Shown here in pieces: positions 35,541-48,672 of a stretch of DNA of 64,000 nt (its first letter is position 1; each line of letters begins with the position of its first letter). Both the position numbers and the translations under genes were made by a program. The notes beneath the pieces are model-generated. The model made no database searches. It had not been told where the DNA came from and saw nothing but the letters and a program-made list of their open reading frames with translations. Source of the DNA: Mytilus edulis (taxonomy: Eukaryota; Mollusca; Bivalvia; Mytilida; Mytilidae); the NCBI RefSeq assembly GCF_963676685.1, contig NC_092350.1, positions 63,667,674-63,731,673 of the forward strand, given 5' to 3'.

Positions 35541-36386
35541 AAAGTGGTTGGGTTCTCACCAGTATCTGTTCATAATGTAAAGGAACTAACCAATTAAAGG
35601 GAAGTTTTTATTTCTGACCGAGAAGGTACGAAATTAAATTCATTCATTAATGCTAAAAATCCATTTGATCCTATTCTGCTGTACTGTTATAATGGTATAC
35701 CTATACTTATATGATTATTTGACTAATTGTTTAAATGTAAATATGTTTCACTGATGTAATTGAATATTTGTAATAATTGTTTTCTGTAAGTTGTATTGCT
35801 TACGAATAAAAGATTATATTATTAATAAAATAAATATTATAACTTTCCTTTTTTGATTGGATGACCATGCAGTGGTGTTGCAACGCCAAGGAACTGGTAA
35901 TAGAAAGCTATTTTGATTTGATACATATGACAATGAATCTTAACAAAAGGTTCTATAAATTCAATTGTGAAAAAAATCACAATACCGTGCATTAACTCAA
36001 CAACCGTCCATCGACAAATATTACTCGATATTCATTGAAATGATAACAAGTAAACAGTTATTGTAAAAGCAGAGCAGTCTTAAATTCTAATAGTTTTGTC
36101 AAAAATGATTCAAAGTTTTACCGATGCAACGATATTTTATATATTTTGAGTTGAAATGGCCTAGCGGTAGTCTGATCACTTCGAATCTAACACGCTTTAA
36201 TAATCTTTCCTGTGCATTCGTAAAGTTTTTAAACTAAAATAAGATCTTTATTATTAGTTATCAAAACATATGTTATATGTAAGCTATCTATTATAAATCT
36301 ACGAGGAGTTTCAAGAAAAATGGGGGGGGGGGGGGGGGGGGCATTGAAGTCTAACTTAAAATATGTGAAAAAAAATAAAAAAAAGA

Positions 36387-36436
36387 TCGAGATGTGGTAT
36401 TGATTGCCAATGAGACAACTCTCCAAAAGCATGAAA
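36387..36436 (+). repeat. mussel SINE-like fragment
   Basis: Contains gagatgtggtattgattgcc aatgagacaactctcca. Other copies are at 23725, 31897, 34361, 55765 and 58782. Confidence 0.6.
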
Positions 36437-36465
36437 AGAGATTAACTTCATAAAGTTATAATAAC

Positions 36466-36556
36466 TAACCCCTTTCAAGACAGACTTTGTCATTTCTGCG
36501 GCTCAAGAGATATCTGTGACGAATATCATTATATCATGACATGTTAAGTGTTGGAT
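36466..36556 (+). mobile_element. LINE ORF2 Cys-rich tail fragment
   Basis: Plus strand reads NPFQDRLCHFCGSRDICDEY HYIMTC and then a stop. The C-x-x-C...DEyHyimtC pattern is the same domain as at 35300, from another copy. Confidence 0.6.
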
Positions 36557-37243
36557 GTAGCTACAGATAGACAGACATTTTATACTGGAATATTGCTGCA
36601 AATTTTATATCAAAGGAATCGCTTTCACATTCTATACTATTATGTACTATATTAATACACACTTAATCATTTTTTTAAAGTTCAAACTCTGAATTGAGAA
36701 AAATTCAAAGGAAAGGCAAAAAAAAAATTTAAGAAAAAATATACTGAAATTAAAGGGGGAACTATATTTGTGAACGAAAATTGACAACGAAAATTGAAGG
36801 GGGATAATTGTGTTCCCGGACCAGTACTAACAACACAATTCATAAACAAAAATAAGATAATCCGATCAATTTTGTTGATTCAGGGACTTTCCTGCTTGGT
36901 TGGATAATTCACGGCTCAGTAATTGGTGACATTTTTTCAAAAGAATTAACAAATCTATCTTAGTTCGATTTCAAATTCTACCAAAATTTAACTCTTAGAT
37001 AAGCAGCGTGTACCAAATATATGCATCCATCCTGCAAATACGATGAATATGAAGGATCCTGAGTGCACATTGTATGTCCTGAGTGCACTCAGGAGGTCAT
37101 TAGCGGTATTCAGACGTACCCCAAATAAAAGATTGGATTTTTTTTTCAAACTTAGCGCACATGCAATGCACCACCTCTTCGGAGTCCTCCAAAAAGGTAA
37201 AATTCACCTGTATTTGTATATCTGGTGTATGAAATTCATTGTG

Positions 37244-38041
37244 TATATGTTCCAGACCATATGAGTATTTGGACCGTACGCGTACGGTTCGGACCGTATA
37301 CGTATACTCGTACGGTCCGACCATACGCGTACGGTCGGACCGTATGAGTATACGCGTATGGTCCAGTACGAGCTGACCATACATGTTATTAGATCATATG
37401 GGTTAAATTTCAAAAAATTAACATTAATCACAATCTTTATTTTCAGATTTACTAATTTAATATTATTACAATTACACGGATAAAATGAACAAATGAACAA
37501 TTGAAATAAAATATTTGTTTAATTGTATATCTTAATCCTAATTTTGATACTCTCAACCAATGTTACACTTGCTACCACAAGTAACGTACTAATATTTTTT
37601 CATTTACATTTTTGCAGTTCTGTATGTTCCTTAGCAAAAATAATTTTTGGTAAAGTTGCTAAATATTATAAAACAATTGTCCTCCCACATTATATTTACT
37701 TCCGATATTTTCAATTTTAGTGATCATAATTCAATTATTTTACTGAGTGATCGACATGTTTTAAAATACAAGAGATTAACAGATTCACTTAGCGTGAATT
37801 TTTTAAATCATTAAAATATATAGTTTGTTTTTTTTTCAATTATAAAATTAAACTTTTTTTATATCTATTTGAGAGTTAAGTTATATTGATCAGTTATATG
37901 GATCTAATTAACTTTGACAACTTCTTAATATTAGTCAGACCGTACGCGTACGGTCCGACCGTATGAGTATTTTGAAAAAGTACGCATACGGTCCAGACCG
38001 TACGCGTACGGCCCAAATACTCATACGGTCTGGAACATATA
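37244..38041. mobile_element. foldback element with CCGTACGCGTACGG palindrome arrays
   Basis: Ends read inward TATATGTTCCAGACC(A/G)TATG on both sides. The terminal 110 bp on each side are packed with short palindromes such as CCGTACGCGTACGG and CATACGCGTACGG, strikingly CpG-rich in this A/T-rich DNA. The interior is A/T-rich. The termini resemble those of the 4143-5671 element (TATATGTT[A/C]CAG). Chance open frames on both strands here are by-products of the palindromes. Confidence 0.7.
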
Positions 38042-38643
38042 TTACTAGTTCCATCATTCTACAATATACGGCAATGACACGGCCGGGTATTGTAAAGCTA
38101 TTGAAGGACTTTTAATGTCAAATTCATATCCCTGGGCGAAGAAATTACCGGTTTGTGAAAACACTGTGTGAACGGCTTATTCTCATTTCGCCTTAGTTGT
38201 CAAAATATATATATATAATTAATCCCAGTTTGCCTTAGTACAAATTTTTAGGTACACAAGAATTAACTAAGGTGAAATGGGAGCTTCTGTAAACAATGTA
38301 ATTAAGTTAAGTTTTGTTAGTATTGCAATAAGTTGATATTTGTTATTTTAACCCATCTTGATGTCAAATTCTACCATGAAATACTTTTTAAAGGAAATGT
38401 ATTTTTTTTTAATTTTTGGGGTCGCACTTTTTATAGTTACTCTTTTTTTTCTGAAAGTGTTTTTTTTGTACTCATGTGTTATATTTTGTAAATAAAGTCT
38501 TATTAGAGATTTATATTTTAATGAATAAATACAGACAAATATCATACAAGTACAAGGCACTGATATACACATATGAATGTTCACATGTTCATCAAGTTTC
38601 CAAGTTAGAGGATGTAAGATGCTGCATCACCATACTGAATATT

Positions 38644-38710
38644 ATTAGTGACACAGTGTGCTAGTGACCTAATACGGTATATATGGGGTCAGTAAATTCC
38701 ATATGGGGTG
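38644..38710. repeat. single arm of the 14.6-kb palindromic MITE
   Basis: gacacagtgtgctagtgacc taatacggtatatatggggt cagtaaattccatatgggg matches the left arm at 14572-14635. The second arm is absent; instead it runs into sequence ending in an SINE-like end at 39060. Confidence 0.65.
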
Positions 38711-40552
38711 CCAGCCCTCTAAATGCTTATTTGTCCTTCTGTCTGGTGGTGGTTCCAAGTTGGTTGTGGGTATCTGCCATCTCTTCATATCACAATTATA
38801 CGTTAACTTGGTGCAGGTATTAGTTTGTGGTGCGTTGGTTAAGTATTTGGTAAACGTGATTGCAGTTTTGTCTGATAGAGTACTAATCTCCTGCTTTCGA
38901 ATACCATGACTTATAATAGTGTGGTTTTGGTCTTTCACGCTGTCAGACCTTTTGTGTAGACACCTGTTTCTTGTTGAAGACTAAACATGCGCTCTTGATT
39001 CATTTATGATTTTTTGTCGTTTGGTTGCTGTCAAATTGAAACATATCCCACATCTCCTATAGTATGTGTTCCGTTTGATTAAAAAAGGTAATTATAAAGA
39101 GATAGATTATTTAAATTCCAACGATCACAAATCTAATCTAAATCCGATTTCAATTATTTCGTAAAATACGTTTTTTGACAGACATTACCTTTATCTGATT
39201 ATCATAATATTCCCAGTTTAAGGAAAAGAAAAGACATTTTTTCTATATATTTTTTTACAAAGTTGCTAATGGTTTAATTATGTCGTAATTTGCTAGGTCA
39301 GTGTCGGATTCCGGGCGACATAGCGTACACTTTCCTTTTAATTTTTAGCGTTATTAATATCGTAATTTTTGTATCCTTGCTATCCTTGCTAAATCTTCTA
39401 CTGTATATCACAGCTAGTGAATAAGTCTAAATGTCCGTACAGTGTATAGTAAGATCTTTTTTCCACACATGGACATTTCATTAGTATAGAAAGTTCGCTA
39501 TAGTGTTCCATCATGGTCTTAGTGCAGTTTCGAGAGCTTATAGTGCACCGAGGCGGCCTAGGTTATTTTTAGACGCACCGTAAAGTCCTAGTCACACCAT
39601 TGCAACAACGTCCTGTTTTGATAAATTTGTTAAAATGCTGGGACCATGATACTAATAGTATAATATTTCCCTTTTAAATAGTAATTGTTATGAATGATAA
39701 TATTTTACATGTATGCTGTCTAATTTTTTAAATAGTTATTTGGTTAATATGGTGTCTCGTAAGTCATTTTTGGACAGGATATTTTTGTTTTATAGTGTAT
39801 GTATATTCTGCACGAATAATTTTTATCGCTATCATTATAAAAAACTAGACCATGTGAACCGTATGAGATCGCACACAAGACAGCTGATTGGATAAATGGG
39901 ATGAATTGTTACGCCTACATAAAACTGATATCCTATCGAATGCCAGCAGACACCTGTCAGTAAAAACAAATTGTAAGCGTGGATGGTTAGAGATTTATTT
40001 GTGTATTCGATATTTGAAAAATAAGTTAGATAGTCACTATTCGTTTTCCCTTTTTTCAGCCGGATTTCAATAACTGTTTTTACACTTTCTTAATTAACAG
40101 AAAGGTATTTAAATAGAAGCGCACCACATGTAACAGAGATTTACAAGCATTTAATATAGCGACTTGTGTTTTCCGGAACGTCCTATTTTCAATTATTCAC
40201 AGACTTTTGCAATAATATTAAACCTTTATTTTTTACCTTCAAAAGCTGCTCAAACTTTTATTCTCAGACTAGACAGCATGAAAGACATAAACACTTTTAT
40301 AAGTCAGTGTACACACGGTGTTTTCCAAACTTGGTAATTTCTTCGCCCAGGGATATGAATTTGACATTAAAAGTCCTTCAAAGCTTTACAATACCCGGTC
40401 GTGTCATTTTCGTATATTGTAGATGGAACGAGTGATATACATACACCAGACATACATGTTCCCTTACAGGTAAATTTTATCTTTTTGGAGGACTCCTAAG
40501 TGGGGATGCGTTGCATGTGTGCTAATCTAAAAAAAATCCAATCTTTTATTTT

Positions 40553-43500
40553 TCTAAACTGCGTTACATGCAAATGCGAAATAATTAGTGTTGTTTGTTC
40601 AGTCCAATTTATTTATAAATATTAATTTATTCTTTTGAATAAAAAAAACTACGCATGTAAACTTCAATGAATACAATAGTATTTAATACTAGTAGCCTAA
40701 ATGTAAAACAATGCAGCAAGATTTGAGGTTGAAGCGGCTCGATCAAAACGTGAATAGATGAGAAATTGTCATCATTCTTCTAATTAATTACAAAGTATTT
40801 TGTGAGAACAAATACTTATATTTTAGTGATGGTGATTCATTGTTGTTTGCCTCAGTCACCTCCAGTGGCAAATATTTCATTCGTGTTCATAACGAGAACA
40901 CAAGTTTTAAATATAATAGGAAGCACTTCAAATAGTCGTTCGACAATAAGATTAAAAGTAAACTTGAAATACGGTAACCACTGAATAATGAGAGAAGATT
41001 TAATAAGGATAGAAATTTAGCCTTGCAACAGCTCGCTACAGTGGGACCACTAACATCATTGAGGAAGAGTTTTCAATTTGCAGAGAGCGATGGTCCTCTC
41101 AATCTACTCTGATGTCGGCCATCTCTATTCATACGTGTAGATACCAACATCACATAACGGTATCTAATTTAGATAAGATCATGACTTTAAAATCGCATTA
41201 GTAACGGTGATAATTCTGTTAAACTGTATTGTTTATTATGCTCGAGTTTTTGGTATGACCATGGAAGTATTATATTGACGTCAATATAATACTTCCATGG
41301 TATGACTATGCGACCTCTCTACTGGTTGGTCTCGTGAGAATAAGTTCACCTCAACAGCGAGAGGACTTTAGTCCGAATCCCAAACGGGTCTAACAAAGAG
41401 TTTTTTTCTTTCTTTCGAACTGTTAGCTTGTGAACTTACACGTTAAAAATCCATCTCAGTGTGTCGGTCTAGTACAAAGCAGGCTTAATTTTCATATTAT
41501 ATTTCCATATTATAGTTTTGGCCTGAATCTACTGATTTATATCACACCTGCTATAATTTTCAACGATCGAAATAAAAAAAAAATGGTACGTGAAATATTT
41601 CTACGGAACACTTGCATTTTTGTCTAAAAAAAATCACTGCTCCCGTATTATTTAGTCTTGTTGCGGTTTAGGCTTTTTGTTCTGTATAGGTTTCTTTCTA
41701 TAACAAAAATCTGTGTGTTGACTCTTAATGTTTTGATTGATATGTGTCGTTGGGTTGATGTCGTATTAATGTATACCTTTAAAATTGTTTTCAAAACCAA
41801 ATGATTGATTGGGTATAGAAATATTCACATCTCCCGTTCGACAGTATATCTTTGCTAAAATTGGGTGCGGACGTTTGGTTGTTCGGTTGTATAAATAAGC
41901 AGCCGCATTTGGTCGAAAAAAAAATAGTCTATGCATGGTGTAGTGAGACTTTCGCGCTATCTATACGTTAAAAAAAAGTGAATAAATCGTTGAAGGGATA
42001 TACGAACTTTGATTGAAATTTCTAAAAAACGAAAAAGGTCACCTGAATCTCCAAGTAAGCTAGTCGCATGGTTGTCAACTTGAATTTAACACTTTAGAAG
42101 AAACGAAACGGCCAAAATAAGTTTAGTCTTATTATAAATTGTTGCCAACTTTTTCGTCCGTTTTTGCTTTTATGACAACTTTACCAGATATATATATATA
42201 AAGATTTGACAGTAATTGTTTCACCAAAACGAGCTCAACTACATGTCGTTGTTTTACGCTTCAACATAAATGCATATGTATGTATACAATGGAGACTGTT
42301 TTCTGTTCTACTGCCCTGGTCCTAGATTGGCTGTATACAATCTAACCCCTGACATGGACTACTTTATTAAATGTTTACAAACAAATAAATGCAAAGAGAA
42401 GATTCGGAAAGAAATTCTAAAATTTACGCTAAAAAATAAAATACACAAAAATGGAAACAGTTTTAGACAATTATCATTTGAGAACTATATATAATTAGCA
42501 TGCATCACTAAATGAAACTGATAAATTGATTGCTCCCTTAATGTCCAGTGGCAAATATATCACGCATATTCATGACGAGATGCGAAATGGATCGACCTGA
42601 AGCAAATGATTGATACATCACCAAGACAGTGAGTTCGCTGAGGTAAAACGTATGCCGTACTAGAATGCTGTATGGATTTTGCTCATTGTTAAAGACCGTA
42701 CAGTGACCTTTGAACGACTGACCCCCCCCCTTTTGCAGAGCTATAGAAAAACAGTACATTAAGGGGTGTTACACAGACTCTTTTTCGATGATACACAGAC
42801 TCTTCTTAATTGTTACACGGACACTTTTTATGAATAGAATCACTCGTGCATGATCAGTGAGTTCATGGGCACTTTAATTTTCAATTAGATTTGAACTTTT
42901 TGGTTCACCGACTTATTTCCTGTCTTTTTATTGGATAAAATATTTACGTTAGCATCAATATCTATTTTCCGAAACATTTCCAGTAAAATACTATTCATAT
43001 TAGTACACCAAGGGATTAGACATTTAACTTCAAGGGAGGGGGGGGAGGGTATGGTATAATAAATCAAATTGTCATCACTGTTGGGTTTTTCGTCTGAATA
43101 TTTTACATTAACTGTGTCAGATGCCTCATTACAGGCTGAACCTTTTATAGGGTGCTCATTATAAAGTTTTAGTTTTTGGTCATTGTTGAAGGGTGTGCAG
43201 TGACCTATTATATAGTGACTAACAAGTAAATCACTTGGTCTACATGGTTTAAATGGTTGATAGTCGTCTCACCATATCTCCTTAGGCCAAAATAAAAATT
43301 GTTTGTTTCCCCTCCCCACACCCAGGTAAAAAATAAGCCCCCTGGGATGGGAAACAGACATTCTTTTAAATGTGGACTTATTCATGATCTTTTTATTGAA
43401 ATTCTGAAATAAGAAGATTTTACTAGTCTATAAGTATCACATAAACTTTACATTATCAATAATCCATTAAAATGAAGTCCAGTCAAAATAACCATGCCAG

Positions 43501-45214
43501 ACAGATATAGGACAGATAATTTCATGAATTTCATGAATTTTTGAATTTCACAGTTCTTCCATACCCCAAATTTATGGTTAAACGTTTATAGTAACCATAG
43601 AAACAGAGAAAAAGACTAAACATAAAAACCATGAAAATGGTGTCATTGTCAGATGAAATAAGCCATTCAAAAATGTCAAACATGTACAACTTACATTTAT
43701 TCCATAATTATGCCAAAAGTAGTGATCCTATACATGTAAAATGTAGCTTATAGCTTATGAGAAACATTGATGACCTTCGGCTATTGTCTGCTCTGAAGTT
43801 GGGTTGTTGTCTTTTTTGGCACATTCCCCATTTCCAGTGTCAATTTTATTAGCATGATTAGGAAGTATAAACTGAGAAACAAACCTAACCATGTTAACAT
43901 TGTATCAAACTGAAATAACCTTAATCACTTAAATTATCCATGAAGGTCAAGGTCAGGTCAACCCAACCTGATAGACAAGTAGATCTTTCAAGATACTCAT
44001 ATACAATAAAATGTATCCAATTACATATATAAAATATACAGTATAAAAGAGCATTTCATTGATTAAGTAACAGTATATTTTACATGCAGTCATTGAACCA
44101 TGAAAATGGGGTCAGGTGCAATGTACATATAATGGCAAACTGAAACATCATAACATATTAATTACCTACTAGCATCTGAATACAAGACAAGAAACATCCA
44201 GCTCTTTTAGCTTTTAAAATGTAAAGCTCTATAAAATAGCTTACATCATCACCCCAAGACTGTAATACAAATTTCTTGTATACAACCAACTTTCATGACT
44301 TTTGTGTAAGGCGAGACAAAATAAAATGATACTTTGAAGTACATGTATTGTTTAATATGTTTGACTACTATTATAAAATGCCAGTTTAAGAATGAACAGT
44401 AATTTAGAAGATTATTAAAATACATGTAGATACATTCAGACTATTATAACTATACAGCAAGCTGTCATTCGACTCTAACCAACAACCATGCCAGGGCTGT
44501 AAACTAAAGCTTGTCTAGGTTGGTAAAAACTTCCATCATCATGCATATATATGACACTAACCAATAGTGATGGACCGTGACAGACCCTCATGGAAAGTAA
44601 AGGAGGTTTAACACTCCCTGGTGGTACATGTAGCCAACAATAGCAATGGCAGCATAGAAACTCTTATTATATCCAAATTCTTATTTCAAATGAATAATTA
44701 TCCAAGGTGAATCAGATGATGTATGATCATAATGCTGCACGTTTAGTATTGACAATGATTGATATTCACTGAAACTAGAAATTTCCATTATTCCAATTTT
44801 CTATTCTTAATGATATAACTATCCAAGATAATCATGGAATTAAGATATGATGCACTACTAATATTCCTAGAAAACTTTAAATTCTCTTTATTTCAAATTG
44901 TTAATATTACTTATTTCAAATATATATATATATATATATATATATCAAAGGTATGCTCTGTCACCAAGTAATGTAGTACATTGTATTTCCTACATTTTTT
45001 CTATGAATTGTAAGTTTGCTATTTGTTCAATTCACAATTCTCTTTTTGTCCAATCAGATCATCCCATCAACTGTACATCATGACATAATGCTGTTAGCTC
45101 TATCAACGTTATTTCCAAACCAATAAGTAACACAAAATTATGAATGAATCCACCATTTCACAATTTATAGCTACAGGTACAAATGAGGTACCATATGAGA
45201 GTAACTTAGTGACA
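40553..45214. other. long non-coding stretch with scattered repeats
   Basis: Contains copies of the 'tccagtggcaaatat' repeat (40862, 42545), the palindrome at 41259, AT microsatellites (42190, 44923) and a dispersed repeat at 43760-43850. The part 43.3-45.2 kb is poorer in repeats and could be a 3' UTR of the minus-strand gene, but no open frame is supported. Confidence 0.4.
41259..41300. repeat. 42-bp perfect palindrome
   Basis: CCATGGAAGTATTATATTGA followed by C, then GTCAATATAATACTTCCATG followed by G; no loop. It shares the outer CATGGAAGTA arms with the imperfect hairpin at 47091-47129. Confidence 0.9.
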
Positions 45215-45306
45215 CTATATATTTCCTATATATACATTGATATACATGATATATGCCGCTTCATAATCTGGCTGGGAATCATGCTCAAACCAATGTGATA
45301 TCTTAT
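45215..45306 (-). CDS. possible terminal exon with stop
   Basis: An excellent acceptor (TTTTTTTTGTAG). Two frames are open: phase 1 gives KISHWFEHDSQPDYEAAYIM and ends at TAG 45215; phase 0 gives IRYHIGLSMIPSQIMKRHIS and ends at TAG 45226. It may be the last exon of the ROCO gene or of an unrelated transcript. A candidate AATAAA lies near 44890 on this strand. Confidence 0.25.
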
Positions 45307-46835
45307 CTACAAAAAAAACATACATTAAGAATAAAGTATTTATTATATATAAACTTGTATAATTTATCTACAAGAAAAACTAGCAATCATAATTTGCTTG
45401 ACAACAAAGTTTAATGATGTAAAGAAATGAATTTATGACTTATACAATTTAATTGATAAGTCCCTTATGAGAAGAAGAATAAAACCCTTTTTTGAGGTTC
45501 TATTTCTAAAACAAAATGTTCTCTCTTTCTACATCAATGTTTTCTTAGGTGTATACTTCATTGAAGGGTTACTGTCTAATAGAGGCTATAGCATTGTATA
45601 GCACTATACTTGTTGTGATCAATTTATAATACTTTTTTATTTTAAAATAGAATTTGTTGAATATTACTACCAACGTGACATGGTGACAAAGCAAATAGTA
45701 TTTATAAGATTCTTCTTCTTCTTTATAATCCATCAACATACTGATGATAACGTGTCCGGCACTTATTTACAGTAACTATGCCGCGCATGCGTGGGATCTA
45801 ATTTTTATTTAGTCATGACAGTCATGACAGTGAATAATAATTAATATACAAAAGATAAAAATAAAAATTTCAACATAATTTCTTTTTCTTGTTATAACAT
45901 ATATTTAAGTTCTACAAAATTTAGAGCATAACAAATCATTTATAACAAAATAATGAATCATACCCGGTAAAATCTTAAATTTCTTATCACAAAAGATGAA
46001 AAGTGTTAAAAATTATTGTTAAGGACGCAATGTCGTCTCATCATTTGGAATCAGGCATGTCAGGGCACAATATCAATATACTCTTTGTTTTGCCCCGGGC
46101 AATTTTGAGGTTATTGCATATATATAAACCCAAGCCTTGAACATGTTGAAGGTATTCATAACACATATGTGACAAATTATAATTATTGTACATCACCCAC
46201 CAGTGGCTATATAAATAGGTATCTCATCGTCGTAACTAGTCTGAGATTACTCTGACGTCCAAACGGCTGTTTTGCCAGACAAGCTTGTCTCGGACTACAT
46301 CGTAACATGTGAAGATTGGTTGGTTATTGGTTAATAAAAAAAAGTGACAAATATTTCATGCAAATTTAGGACGTGACAGTTATCAATACATTAACATACA
46401 ATATATAGGATTACTCGATCAGGGGTTTAGGTCTTGTAACTGTTGTATAGGCCATCCCGCACAACCATACCATTGTGAATACCCCACATGTCAATGCATG
46501 TTAGGCAATAAACAGGGGTGGATCCCGCCATTTTTAAAAGGAGGTTTAAACCATACTAGTTTATATGTAACTTTTTAAATCATGCATTGATCTTCCAAAA
46601 AACATGAAAAAGGGGGGGGGGGTCCAATCACAGGAACAATTTTTTAACAAGCCCAAATTCTTACTTTGCCTTTGAACAGGCTACTATCCACGAGTGTGGA
46701 GTATTGGAACGTCGATTCATACCTGTATGCACAAATTTAACAAATGTGAACATTTTTCCGTCAAATTCTTGGGTGATGATCCATGATCAATGATTATTCT
46801 GATAGACATGTATTAAAATATTCATTTCTACTCAC

Positions 46836-46880
46836 CAATTGCAATTTCCAGCTCAGCTTATATTGTACTATAGTTTCCTT
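46836..46880 (-). CDS. possible penultimate exon of ROCO gene
   Basis: A perfect donor TTG|GTGAGT follows a stretch open in phase 0 from acceptor ATGGTAG (KETIVQYKLSWKLQL). It could follow the phase-0 donor at 49769. A shorter phase-1 reading (ELEIAI) is equally open. There is no homology, so this is only a candidate. Confidence 0.25.
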
Positions 46881-48061
46881 CTACCATGTCAACGATTCTA
46901 TGTAAAATAAGTTAGCTATTAGAAGCGCTGACACTGCCGACACACATGCGACATGAATGCAACAAAAATAAAGAGGGTACGGTAACGTTAAATCGTTTAC
47001 GGGCGAAGAATTATTTTCCGTTTTTAATTAAACTTGTCAGATTTGATTAATTATCGTCGAAAAATGTCCCTAATGGATAGTCATTCAAATCATGGAAGTA
47101 ATATTTAGATATCCAATATTACTTCCATGTTCAAATTAAACCAGCTTTATTATGCTGTATGCATGTAATATATATGTAACCTGGTCTTTAAATGTACTTT
47201 AAGTACAGTGTCTGACGTATTTATAAACATTTTCTTGATTATTTATCCTATTTCAAATATAAATTTGAATGAATTTATAAGCCTTTTTCTGCTATAATAT
47301 TCAAACTTTATTTTTTAACGAAGGCTTCTGGTATGTAGTTTTTTTTACAAAAGGCTCTCGAATTATAGACACATTAAAAAATAAAGATGGAAAGTCAAAC
47401 GCATGAGTCTGGCAAAAATAAAGTTAACGGACAATGTCTTGACAATAAACAGAAAACGATAAAAGACAGAGTTATATCTATATATTTTTTTCCCTGCCTC
47501 AAATTTACTCAAATGCAATTTATATAGGTAACATAAAAGATAAATGATAATGCATTCATTTACAATATTTAAAAATAGTTACAACTTAAATTTAATTTAA
47601 CATATTAAGATCACGTTTTCAAGTGTTCACGGCCGACATCCGTTATTATTAAATAAGGGTGTAAAAATGAATGACAAATTCTTCACCACGTACGGCAGTC
47701 TGTAATTGCATATAAAACGTATTGCAATCACTTGTAAACCATTAAATACAAAGGTTCAGGTGCTTATATTCAATAATCAAATATTATTTCGGCAATCTGT
47801 TGATTTTTTTTAGTCAATTCGCGGCGATTTGTGCAGCAGTATGACTTTGAGCTACTTTTTTTATTTATATAATTATAAAACAGTGTTAAATAATTAAATA
47901 GGAAGAAGTTAGAATTAAAATTGAATATTTGTTTTATTTAAATAACATGATTAAGGGGACGTGGTAGACTTTCAGTTACAAAAATCGTCTTCTTTCACAG
48001 TTTTATTTTATTCTTGAAAGGGGAGCAACCCCTGATAAATAATGGGAAAGTTTCACTCGTT
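46881..48061. other. intron, hairpin and dispersed repeat only
   Basis: Contains the hairpin at 47091-47129. Nothing coding is supported. Confidence 0.4.
47091..47129. repeat. CATGGAAGTA hairpin
   Basis: Arms CATGGAAGTAATATT and AATATTACTTCCATG around a 9-bp centre. Same outer motif as the perfect palindrome at 41259-41300. Confidence 0.8.
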
Positions 48062-48367
48062 TTGTGTCCAAATTTTTAAAATCTGAACACGACTGGACAC
48101 GGTCTGACAACATCTTGACGTCAGTTTGTATCCATGGTCTGTTTCGGTCTGACACGGTCTTAACGGATCTAAACAGCTCGCTAGAAGATACAGTCTTAAA
48201 TATCTTGACATGCCTTAACGGGACTAATTTACCTAATGAGACTATCGATCCGAATGGAGACTGAACGATCTGACAAATCTTGACGTTTTCCTCTAGCGGT
48301 AAATCCAGTCAATTAAGATACGATCAGACCAAAATGACCGTTTCAGACTGAAATCGTGCTACTAGTG
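48062..48367 (-). repeat. inverted partner of the 31.2-kb repeat
   Basis: On the minus strand it starts at 48367 with CACTAGTAGCACGATTTCAG and runs through gactggatttaccgctagag and gttaagaccgtgtcagaccg. See 31218-31505. Confidence 0.7.
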
Positions 48368-48519
48368 TGTGTATGCAACAAAACAAATTTTGGATTAAAA
48401 ATAAATATTAAACATGGAGAAATATCAACTTATAAGCTGCCAATAATAATAACTAAGGTATCAACAGTATGACTTAATATGGGATAATCTATTCGAATAC
48501 AAATTCGAACAGTTCTACC

Positions 48520-48672
<153 letters not shown>

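Larger units (their letters stand above)
37121..40552. mobile_element. 3.4-kb element with long inverted arms, arm split by a foldback insertion
   Basis: The left arm lies at 37121-37243 plus 38046-38170 and the right arm at 40311-40552 in inverse orientation. Shared words are aaagattggatttttttt, gcacatgcaa, ggagtcctccaaaaag, gacacg(g/a)ccgggtattgta, ttaatgtcaaattcatatcc and ctgggcgaagaaattacc. The left arm is interrupted by the element at 37244-38041, which the right arm lacks. The interior holds other repeats and no recognised transposase. Confidence 0.65.

Noticed and set aside
36155..36200. Sequence like a tRNA 5' half (tggcctagcggtagtctgatc)
   Set aside because: No matching 3' half, acceptor stem or B box follows.
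37043..37500. Overlapping open frames on both strands (70-98 codons)
   Set aside because: They arise from the CpG-rich palindrome array of the foldback element, which is open in several frames.
38669..38938. 89-codon minus-strand frame (KDQNHTIISHGIRKQEISTL...)
   Set aside because: Begins inside a dispersed MITE arm and lies in repeat sequence; no splice sites or family, although its composition is coding-like.
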